Both the position numbers and the translations under genes were made by a program. The notes under the pieces are model-generated. The model did no database searches. It was not told the DNA's origin and saw nothing but the letters and a program-made list of their open reading frames with translations. A stretch of 8,192 nucleotides of DNA from Patescibacteria group bacterium. GTDB lineage: Bacteria > Patescibacteriota > UBA1384 > CAILIB01. Location: contig JAGWZN010000028.1 in NCBI GenBank assembly GCA_018968785.1, positions 1 through 8,192 on the forward strand. The letters run 5' to 3'. Positions 1 through 4,898 of this stretch are shown here, piece by piece (the first letter of the stretch is position 1; every line of letters starts with the position of its first letter).

Positions 1-1310
1 GGCGCTACATATACCCGGTCCAGTAGTCCGGCGCCTTGCCTCGGGTCTTTCGGATATATCTGTCCGGGTTGCGTTTGGCTTTCGGAGCCGCTGCCGGCGC
101 CATTTCCGGTTCCGGTACCTGTTCCCGAACCGGTGCCGTTCCCATTGCCGTTACTGCCGCCGGTTCCGTAGTTGGGAGTCGGGGTGGGAACCGGAGTAGG
201 AGACGGAGTGGGAGACGGGGTAGGAGAAGGAGAAGGCGTAGGCGAGGGAGAAGGAGTGGGGGTCGGATTGGTTAGGCTCTGACCTTGCCCGCTGGCGGTC
301 GGATCAATTACGCTGACGCTGGCAGCTGCGCCGACATTGCCGACTGTTACGTGTACCGTGTTCACATAGTTTCCCGACACATCTCCGGCGGTAAAGATAC
401 CGTTTTGATCGATAGCGCCGCCGCCGTTAGCGATACTCCAGGTGAGACCGCTAAGGTTGACCGGATTACCAGCACTATCAGCTCCTGAAGCGAAAAACTG
501 TTGGGCCGCTCCCTGTGGTACAACAGTGAGTAGAGGCGTAAGTACTAATGAAGCAACCGGCCCGGCGGTAGCATTGGCAAAAATAGTCGCCTGCTGGTTA
601 TTAGTATTAATCTTGCCGGTAATGGTGTAGGTGCCCACCTTATTGCCAAGCGTTACGGTGGTACTGATCAGCCCGTTGACATCGGTACTGCCGCCGGTAC
701 TGCTCAGTGTCTGCCCGCTGGAGCCGGGCGGGTAGCCGGAGATGAGAAAAGTGACACCGGTCCCGGAAATCGGATTACCGTATAAGTCAATCGCCTTCAG
801 TAGTACGGCGGTGGGCAGGGTGGTGCTAACTACTCCGGACTGGTTATTGCCGGAAATGAGAGCAAGCGAAATGAAACGGGTATCCGGTAGGACGGTAAAG
901 GCGGATGAGTTAACGCCCAGATAGTTATAGCTGACTAGCAGATTATCACTGGAGGTGGCTTTGGTAATGGTGATATTACCCGTCCAGACGCCATTCACAA
1001 AAGCGGTGGTCTGGGTGGGATAAATGTAGGACGAGCCGTTATTATCGCTAATAAACACCGAATCGTTGAAGCTGGTAACGATATTGCCGTTACTGTCCAG
1101 GGCCTTAATCGTGACGCTGAACGGTACGCCTGCGATCTTGGCGCTGCCGGTGGTAAAAGAGTTATCAATGGCAAAGTGGTTGACCCCATTCACATCGGCG
1201 CGAACCTGACCGGGCGATAGTCTGATGACCGCCAGCAGAAGGGAAAGCGAAACAATCCCCAAAAATAGCTTCTTGAGGAAGGGAAAATCAAGTCGGTGCT
1301 GAACGTCCAT
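1..1310 (-). CDS. Secreted Ig-like-domain surface protein with Pro/Thr/Ser linker (N-terminal part)
   Basis: The frame is open from the ATG at 1308-1310 to the left edge (436 codons, no stop), so the C-terminus lies outside the window. Residues 1-38 form a Sec signal peptide: a basic N-region with FLKK, a hydrophobic core of about residues 16-29, and likely cleavage after VRA. Three beta-rich repeats follow, at about 45-140 (a 'VTIKALDSNGN' type sandwich), 146-247 (Big_1/invasin-like, with 'AIDLYGNPISGTGVTF') and 252-335 (BIG2-like, 'VPQGAAQQFFASG' and 'NGIFTAGD'). Residues 349-379 are an almost pure Pro-Thr/Pro-Ser linker, and 380-410 are Gly/Asn/Thr/Ser-rich. A new segment starts near 416. 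No membrane anchor is seen within the window. The role is probably an extracellular or cell-surface stalk protein, perhaps for adhesion to a host or to other cells. The domain names are family resemblance only; the secreted, repetitive nature is seen directly. The start is supported by a -10 box 6 nt upstream. Confidence 0.88.
   Translation of the reverse strand, partial: MDVQHRLDFPFLKKLFLGIVSLSLLLAVIRLSPGQVRADVNGVNHFAIDNSFTTGSAKIAGVPFSVTIKALDSNGNIVTSFNDSVFISDNNGSSYIYPTQTTAFVNGVWTGNITITKATSSDNLLVSYNYLGVNSSAFTVLPDTRFISLALISGNNQSGVVSTTLPTAVLLKAIDLYGNPISGTGVTFLISGYPPGSSGQTLSSTGGSTDVNGLISTTVTLGNKVGTYTITGKINTNNQQATIFANATAGPVASLVLTPLLTVVPQGAAQQFFASGADSAGNPVNLSGLTWSIANGGGAIDQNGIFTAGDVSGNYVNTVHVTVGNVGAAASVSVIDPTASGQGQSLTNPTPTPSPSPTPSPSPTPSPTPSPTPVPTPTPNYGTGGSNGNGNGTGSGTGTGTGNGAGSGSESQTQPGQIYPKDPRQGAGLLDRVYVA
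81..266 (-). repeat. Low-complexity Pro/Thr/Ser and Gly/Asn linker coding repeats
   Basis: Within the surface protein, 174-266 encodes alternating Thr-Pro and Ser-Pro dipeptides, visible on the plus strand as runs of GGAGTAGGAGACGG-like units. Positions 81-173 encode Gly paired with Asn, Thr or Ser. These are extended flexible linkers typical of cell-surface stalks, and the region is likely prone to length change by slippage. Confidence 0.8.
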
Positions 1311-1345
1311 ATATTCAGTATCTCACGGCCTAGCCGGCTCGACAA
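1311..1345 (-). promoter_or_regulatory. Promoter of the surface-protein gene, leaderless type
   Basis: Reading the minus strand, TTGTCG (1340-1345) is followed after 17 nt by GATACT (1317-1322), which is preceded by TGA and so forms an extended -10 (TGnGATACT). The ATG comes 6 nt after the -10 hexamer. Transcription would therefore start at or within a base or two of the ATG, which fits the absence of a Shine-Dalgarno sequence. This is inferred from match to consensus, not from data. Confidence 0.5.
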
Positions 1346-1402
1346 GACAGAGTATTTTTGATATGCTACGTTCTGTTGATAGAGCGATTATGCCGGTAGT
1401 GA

Positions 1403-1479
1403 GGCGCTATCGTCTAGTGGTCCAGGACGCTTGGTTCTCATCCAAGAAATCGCGGGTTCGAGTCCCGCTAGCGCTACCA
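1403..1479 (+). tRNA. tRNA-Glu (anticodon CUC), CCA encoded
   Basis: A full cloverleaf can be folded. The acceptor stem is GGCGCTA (1403-1409) with TAGCGCT (1469-1475), with one G-U at the first pair. The D arm is GTCT/GGAC. The anticodon stem is CTTGG (1430-1434) with CCAAG (1442-1446), and the loop TTCTCAT gives anticodon CTC at 1437-1439. The T arm is GCGGG-TTCGAGT-CCCGC (1452-1468), the discriminator is A1476, and CCA is encoded at 1477-1479. The D-arm segment TCGTCTAGTGGTCCAGGAC is typical of tRNA-Glu. It reads GAG codons. No convincing promoter was found in the 60 bp upstream; a TTGATA at 1358 lacks a well-spaced -10. Confidence 0.96.
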
Positions 1480-1480
1480 A
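1459..1480 (+). repeat. Direct repeat copy 1, tRNA-Glu 3' end (possible attL)
   Basis: These 22 bases cover the T loop/stem, acceptor 3' strand, CCA and one following A. They start CGAGTCCCGC and end GCTACCAA, and recur exactly at 1607-1628. Integrases of tyrosine type commonly use such tRNA 3' ends as attachment sites; the interpretation here is inference. Confidence 0.75.
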
Positions 1481-1516
1481 GAGAAAAGGGAGTAATTTAT
1501 TACTCCCTTTTCTCTT
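1479..1516 (+). terminator. Hairpin terminator of tRNA-Glu
   Basis: There is a perfect 17-bp inverted repeat, arms 1479-1495 and 1500-1516, with loop TTTA. The descending arm ends CCCTTTTCTCTT. It begins at the last base of the encoded CCA, so it would directly terminate the tRNA transcript. The 3' tract is T/C-rich rather than a pure U-run, so termination could be partly through structure alone or coupled to 3' processing. Confidence 0.7.
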
Positions 1517-1606
1517 GAGTAAGGGTAAGGGACTCGAGTACCTTGTGCAAACTTGCCGCTTCGCAGTTGAAAAGCCATGGGATGGCTTTTCAACCAGAAG
1601 TATAAA
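1517..1606. other. Insert between tRNA repeat copies, with a perfect hairpin
   Basis: This non-coding stretch contains a perfect 13-bp hairpin: GTTGAAAAGCCAT (1566-1578), loop GGG, ATGGCTTTTCAAC (1582-1594). In addition, GGGACTCG (1529-1536) is the reverse complement of CGAGTCCC at the start of repeat copy 2 (1607-1614), so the whole stretch could fold as one closed structure around the hairpin. It could be a remnant of an integrated element, a small structured RNA, or a second terminator. No open reading frame with coding character is seen. Confidence 0.45.
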
Positions 1607-1628
1607 CGAGTCCCGCTAGCGCTACCAA
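1607..1628 (+). repeat. Direct repeat copy 2, detached tRNA-Glu 3' end (possible attR)
   Basis: This is an exact 22-base copy of 1459-1480, with flanks that differ on both sides (T versus A before, G versus A after). No D or anticodon arm precedes it, so it is not a second tRNA gene. It lies just upstream of the promoter of the COG1373 ATPase gene, so it may mark the boundary of acquired DNA on either side. Confidence 0.75.
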
Positions 1629-1633
1629 ATTTA

Positions 1634-1690
1634 TTCCATTGACTTTGGAAACTTTCTTATAATAGTTTCCATTGACACTGGAAACTATTA
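1634..1690. repeat. Tandem palindromic operator-like repeats upstream of the ATPase gene
   Basis: Two copies of TTCCATTGACnnTGGAAACT start at 1634 and 1667, 33 bp apart (close to three helical turns). The downstream copy is the core of a perfect 12-bp inverted repeat: TAATAGTTTCCA (1660-1671), 7-nt centre TTGACAC, TGGAAACTATTA (1679-1690). The upstream copy has 5-bp arms around TTGACTT. Each copy is followed by TATAATAG (1658-1665 and 1696-1703), as if a promoter-operator unit had been duplicated. The arrangement suggests a dimeric repressor covering the -35 box; the protein that binds is unknown. Confidence 0.65.
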
Positions 1691-1701
1691 CATTGTATAA
1701 T
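1672..1701 (+). promoter_or_regulatory. Sigma70-type promoter of the COG1373 ATPase gene
   Basis: TTGACA (1672-1677), an 18-nt spacer and TATAAT (1696-1701): both hexamers match consensus exactly. The start codon at 1712 is only 10 nt after the -10, so the mRNA would carry a leader of about four nucleotides or less. The -35 sits at the centre of the inverted repeat at 1660-1690. A second TTGACT/TATAAT pair (1639-1644, 1658-1663) has only a 13-nt spacer and is probably not an efficient promoter. Confidence 0.75.
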
Positions 1702-1711
1702 AGAAGTTATT

Positions 1712-3001
1712 ATGGTAGATAATAAGTCAACAATCCTTACGAGAGAACTGTTAGTGTCTGTGCTAAAGGAGCAATACGAGACGTTTGCCGCTAAGGACAC
1801 TGGGATACAGAGGGAAGTCTTGGACCGTCTCGAGGGTATTCTAAAAACGCCTCCGGTGCTTGTAATCACCGGTTTGCGACGAGTAGGAAAGTCGACGCTA
1901 CTGGCCCAGATTGCCCACCGTTACCTTAACGAGGCTTACTATTTTGTGAATTTCGAAGACGAAAGATTGCTCAACTTCAGAGCGCAAGACTTTGACCTGC
2001 TCCACGAGACATTGATTAGCCTGTTCGGAGAAAAAAAGACCTTTCTCTTTGATGAGATCCAGAACATTCCTGAATGGGAGCGATTTGTAAGAAGGCTTCA
2101 CGACCAGGGATTCAAGTTTATCGTGACGGGATCAAATGCGTCCTTGCTCAGTCAGGAGCTTGGTACTCGTCTAACCGGGCGCTCAATTCGTATTGAGCTC
2201 TTCCCATTTTCTTTCCGAGAATTTCTTAAATTTCGCGAGATAGTTATTCCCAATACCCAGGTGTTGACTGCTGTTCAGAGGGGCACGTTAATAAGACTCG
2301 TAAATGAATACTTAAATATGGGAGGTATTCCTGATGCGCTTAAATACCCTGAATTGGAAATGCACCGATCTTTATATGATGACGTGCTCTATCGAGATAT
2401 TGCTGCTCGTTATAAATTGGAAAACGTCAGAAGCCTTAAAGAACTCGCCTTCTATCTGGTTAGCAATCTATCCTCTACCGTCTCGTTCAATAAACTCAAA
2501 GATCTTCTGAAATTGGGTAGCGTCAGTACGGTAAAAACGTATATAGATTACCTGGAAAACAGCTGGCTATTTTTCGTGGTCAGCAAGTATGCTTACTCAG
2601 TTAAAGAGCAACAGATTGCTGCTAAAAAACTATACTGTATTGACACCGGACTGGCCCGGTCGGTCGGGTTCTCATTTTCCCAGAACACAGGCAGGCTGAT
2701 GGAGAACGCCGTATTCCTACAACTAAGAAAAAAGGGCCAAGCCATCCATTATTACAAGACAACCTCGGATTTGGAGGTAGACTTCTTCCTGCCGAAAGAT
2801 AGCCTACTGATACAAGTGGCTCAGGACTTCGACCATGAAGAGACCAGGGAGCGCGAGCTGCGAGCCATAGTATCGGTTGCCCAAGAACAGAAAAATAGTA
2901 GTAAATTAGTTATTATTACAGAACACAATAAAGAGCGCATTGTAAGGGATGATTTGGCAATTGAGGTTGTGCCATTGTACGAATGGCTTCTGGAGAAATA
3001 A
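1712..3001 (+). CDS. ATP-binding protein, COG1373 type (AAA_14 plus DUF4143)
   Basis: The protein has 429 residues, normal for this family. The N-terminal AAA ATPase domain (about 30-170) carries Walker A GLRRVGKST at 54-62, Walker B FLFDEIQ at 111-117 and a sensor-like VTGSN at 138-142. 'MGGIPDAL' (203-210) and 'LYRDIAARY' (226-234) are typical of the family. A winged-helix-like middle (about 240-290) leads to the DUF4143 C-terminal part with a restriction-endonuclease-like core: E331, EVD at 355-357 and LIQVA at 366-370. The last replaces the IEVK form seen in many relatives and could mean loss of nuclease activity, though the IQV form is also found in the family. The biochemical role of COG1373 proteins is poorly known; they are often scattered and horizontally moved. 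The gene reads visibly richer in A+T than its neighbours. It sits next to the tRNA-Glu duplication and has its own operator-like promoter, which suits an acquired, self-regulated gene. No terminator is seen after it. Confidence 0.92.
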   Translation: MVDNKSTILTRELLVSVLKEQYETFAAKDTGIQREVLDRLEGILKTPPVLVITGLRRVGKSTLLAQIAHRYLNEAYYFVNFEDERLLNFRAQDFDLLHETLISLFGEKKTFLFDEIQNIPEWERFVRRLHDQGFKFIVTGSNASLLSQELGTRLTGRSIRIELFPFSFREFLKFREIVIPNTQVLTAVQRGTLIRLVNEYLNMGGIPDALKYPELEMHRSLYDDVLYRDIAARYKLENVRSLKELAFYLVSNLSSTVSFNKLKDLLKLGSVSTVKTYIDYLENSWLFFVVSKYAYSVKEQQIAAKKLYCIDTGLARSVGFSFSQNTGRLMENAVFLQLRKKGQAIHYYKTTSDLEVDFFLPKDSLLIQVAQDFDHEETRERELRAIVSVAQEQKNSSKLVIITEHNKERIVRDDLAIEVVPLYEWLLEK

Positions 3002-3080
3002 TCGAACCACGCTGTAAGACGGGGAATCGCACCCGTACCGCTTCCATAACCTTTTGTCCCAAAATAGGGCGTCGAAAAAG

Positions 3081-3095
3081 TGCTATACTGAAGAC
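3081..3095 (+). promoter_or_regulatory. Extended -10 promoter of the DUF5808 gene, leaderless type
   Basis: TGCTATACT (3081-3089) is an extended -10 element (TGn plus TATACT) ending 6 nt before the ATG at 3096. No good -35 is seen at 16-18 nt, which extended -10 promoters do not need. There is no Shine-Dalgarno sequence. It supports the start at 3096 over the in-frame TTG at 3054, which lies upstream of the promoter. Confidence 0.5.
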
Positions 3096-3530
3096 ATGAG
3101 TACAAAAGATAAGCGTAACAAGGGCAGGGTCGGCACCTTTTTAGGTATTCCCTACGATTGGCGTAAGCCGTCCCTGAGCAAATACCAGAAGACGGGCTGG
3201 AAAAAAAACGGCCGGCGTGTTTTCGCGCCGAAAGTATTCGGCTGGGGTTATACTATCAATTTTTACCGGCTGTTCCATCAGAAAAAATTTGTGCTCCTGG
3301 CGCTGATTGTGGCAATTATCCTGATTGCTTGGTTGGTTATTGGGAAATCAATCGCGCTGAAGAGAGCGCATAGCAGTTTTGAGAACTATTACGCCTTCCG
3401 CGGATGTCAGCAGCTTTTGGAGAGAACAAGCGACTATGGCGTCTGCCGGACGGATAGCGGAGCCGTTATCAAAATTGTGAAATATCAGGATAAGTGGTAT
3501 CTGGACGGCGATTTGCCGTTCAGGTTGTAA
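3096..3530 (+). CDS. DUF5808-like single-pass membrane protein
   Basis: The protein has 144 residues from the ATG at 3096. Residues 10-57 match the DUF5808 pattern: 'FLGIPYDWRKPS', then a basic stretch with a conserved Trp, then 'RVFAPKVFGWGYTINFYRL'. I recall this domain from actinobacteria and Saccharibacteria-type genomes, always near membrane segments; its function is not known. A strong transmembrane helix follows the HQKKF border at about 63-66 and ends near 'VIGK'. The C-terminal 60 residues (ENYYAFRGC...DKWYLDGDLPFRL) would then be extracellular, with two cysteines ('GCQQ' and 'GVCR') that could form a disulphide. The basic N-terminus favours an inside-in topology by the positive-inside rule. 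The family match is from memory of its motif; the topology is read from the sequence. Confidence 0.8.
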   Translation: MSTKDKRNKGRVGTFLGIPYDWRKPSLSKYQKTGWKKNGRRVFAPKVFGWGYTINFYRLFHQKKFVLLALIVAIILIAWLVIGKSIALKRAHSSFENYYAFRGCQQLLERTSDYGVCRTDSGAVIKIVKYQDKWYLDGDLPFRL

Positions 3531-3602
3531 AGACTGTTTACGCCGCCAGCACTGGTCTGATCAACGGAACGGGTTGGCGGGCAACGGCGGGCCGATTCTG
3601 GG
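3531..3602. other. Short intergenic region, nothing assignable
   Basis: A GC-rich stretch lies between the DUF5808 gene and the next ORF. A 6-bp complementarity (CCGCCA at 3543-3548 with TGGCGG at 3575-3580) has a 26-nt loop and no T-run, so it is not a credible terminator. A frame of about 38 codons is open from 3494 to a TGA at about 3610 but has no start codon of its own. Confidence 0.5.
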
Positions 3603-4121
3603 ATGCCTGACAAGCTCGATATAATCGAGTATTCTGAGGGAGTAGTAGTTAATCGCAAACTCATGGGATTAAAGATGATGTCAGTGATGTCAGCTGTGCC
3701 TGACGAAAAAAGGGTATTAGAAGAAAACACGGGAGAGCCGGGGAATGGTGCGCCGAAACGGACGGATCTTACCCTGGAACGAGAAAGAAGTGCCCAATTC
3801 GCAGCGACCCAACTGGAGGAACTAATGAAAAAGATTAAAGCTATACAGCAGCCCGGACTATTAGCACTGTCTCCTCAAGAATTGAAGGAGATGATGGAAA
3901 TCTTAAAAGTTGCTAGCGGTATAGCTCTTAAATTACCGGAGACGTACAAGGGATTGAAAGATCGTTATGACGAGCTGCGTACAAGGATTATAAACGGTTT
4001 AACGAGTAGCCAACCGAACCAACTTACTCCCACTCCGGATTCTCAATATCCTCAAAATGGTCCATCGCCAGACGGGCCGCCCCAAATAGGGCCGACTGCT
4101 CACCTAGTGACGTCGGAATAA
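3603..4121 (+). CDS. Unrecognised helical protein with Pro-rich tail
   Basis: The longest reading gives 172 residues; in-frame ATGs at 3663 and 3675 give 152 or 148 and may be the real start, because a perfect TATAAT lies at 3620-3625. No start has a well-placed Shine-Dalgarno sequence. From about residue 55 to 140 the protein looks genuinely coding: charged amphipathic helices such as 'LERERSAQFAATQLEELMKK', 'LSPQELKEMMEIL' and 'YKGLKDRYDELRTRIING', probably a soluble helical bundle or coiled coil. The last 32 residues are rich in Pro, Gln, Ser and Thr and are encoded by the 98 bp that overlap, antiparallel, the 3' end of the ROK kinase gene. I do not recognise a family. The tail may be a by-product of stop-codon loss and read-through into the neighbour. 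Confidence 0.6.
   Translation: MPDKLDIIEYSEGVVVNRKLMGLKMMSVMSAVPDEKRVLEENTGEPGNGAPKRTDLTLERERSAQFAATQLEELMKKIKAIQQPGLLALSPQELKEMMEILKVASGIALKLPETYKGLKDRYDELRTRIINGLTSSQPNQLTPTPDSQYPQNGPSPDGPPQIGPTAHLVTSE
3620..3625 (+). promoter_or_regulatory. Possible -10 box (TATAAT)
   Basis: A perfect TATAAT lies inside the 5' end of the longest version of the next ORF. The -35 region (around 3596-3602) is a poor match. If it is real, transcription starts near 3632, the ATG at 3603 is excluded, and the first usable start is the in-frame ATG at 3663. Confidence 0.3.
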
Positions 4122-4887
4122 CCTCACAGGGAGCCGGATCCTGAAGATACAGCTCCAGATCCTGCCGACCGGCTCCGCCGACCAAGATAATGCGGCAGTG
4201 AAACTGATTGTAAATTGCCTGAATACTTTGTATGAAATAGTATGATATTTGCTTCCAGGTTTGAAGCGCGGCCGGATCGCCTTGTTTCGCGGACTGGGAA
4301 AGCTCGCCGAGAGAGATACTTAAGCGTTGCTCCAGATTAAACCCGCCAATCAGCCCTTCCACGCTGCCGGCGCCGGTGCGAGCCGGAGAAACATCGGTCG
4401 GATCGGCAATGATCCGGCTGATCTCCTGGCTGATATCCTGCGGATGCGGCTGGATGACCCCCCCTTGCATGACGGCACCGCCAATTCCGCTGCCGACCGT
4501 TATCAGTACAACGTTCTCATACTGGTCGGCTCCGCCTTTCCAAACCTCACCAATCAAGGCGCAGCGGGCGTCATTATCAATAATAGTCGGCAGTCCGGTT
4601 TTTTCGGTCAGGTCAACCGCCAGCGGCTTCTCATTTAATTGCGGCGTATTGGTGCAAATAAGCACCGACTGGCGATCCGGTAGAGTGGTTCCGGGAATAC
4701 CGAGCCCGATAGCAGCTACATCCGGATAGCGGCCGGCGACTCCGGCAGCGGTCTCGATAAACTCCTCATACTGGCGCGGTGTCGGAAACCGCCCATCTTT
4801 CAACAGACGTCCTTCCTCTGTAAATACGCCCCACGCCGTTTTAGTGGCGCCGACATCAAAACCGAGAAACGTTTTCGCGTTGTCCAT
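4024..4887 (-). CDS. ROK-family sugar kinase (glucokinase/mannokinase-like)
   Basis: The protein has 287 residues. The ASKHA-fold phosphate-1 motif is DVGATKT (11-17). 'GLGIPGT' follows at 61-67. 'DNDARCALIGEVWKGGA' (104-120) is the ROK NDA motif, with D106 as the expected catalytic base. 'VGSGIGGAV' (131-139) is phosphate-2-like and 'LVGGAG' (235-240) is the adenosine motif. The ROK zinc-binding pattern (His followed by CxCGxxGCxE) is absent: the place is taken by 'ISQEISRIIADP' (152-163) and 'TGAGSVEGL' (171-179), with no Cys and no GEIGH motif. Substrate choice therefore cannot be read from the usual residues. As the last gene of a mannose-phosphate operon, 11 bp after the mutase, its likely role is cytoplasmic phosphorylation of mannose or glucose to the 6-phosphate. 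An anhydro- or amino-sugar kinase role is also possible. It has no evident Shine-Dalgarno sequence and probably depends on translation of the upstream gene. Confidence 0.85.
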   Translation of the reverse strand: MDNAKTFLGFDVGATKTAWGVFTEEGRLLKDGRFPTPRQYEEFIETAAGVAGRYPDVAAIGLGIPGTTLPDRQSVLICTNTPQLNEKPLAVDLTEKTGLPTIIDNDARCALIGEVWKGGADQYENVVLITVGSGIGGAVMQGGVIQPHPQDISQEISRIIADPTDVSPARTGAGSVEGLIGGFNLEQRLSISLGELSQSAKQGDPAALQTWKQISYYFIQSIQAIYNQFHCRIILVGGAGRQDLELYLQDPAPCEVIPTSLGEQSALFGAARLAMDHFEDIENPEWE

Positions 4888-4898
4888 ATAGAAAGTGA

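Noticed and set aside
174..266. Regular short repeats resembling a CRISPR or tandem array
   Set aside because: The period is that of Pro-Thr/Pro-Ser codons in a coding frame, and there are no spacers.
36..1189. Several short plus- and minus-strand frames across the left region, including Arg-rich and Gly-rich ones
   Set aside because: They are shadows of the long minus-strand surface-protein gene, whose frame is open for 436 codons with a signal peptide and coherent domains.
1431..1619. Plus-strand frame of 62 codons
   Set aside because: It runs through the tRNA-Glu gene and its terminator hairpin; it is not a gene.
3015..3042. Possible terminator after the ATPase gene (ACGGG ... CCCGT)
   Set aside because: It has only a 5-bp stem with an 8-nt loop and no T-run.
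3054..3095. N-terminal extension of the DUF5808 protein from a TTG
   Set aside because: It would put the extended -10 promoter inside the gene. The extension has no family similarity and no Shine-Dalgarno sequence.
3494..3610. Open frame of about 38 codons after the DUF5808 gene, possibly a gene remnant
   Set aside because: It has no start codon and no recognisable similarity; the length is within chance.
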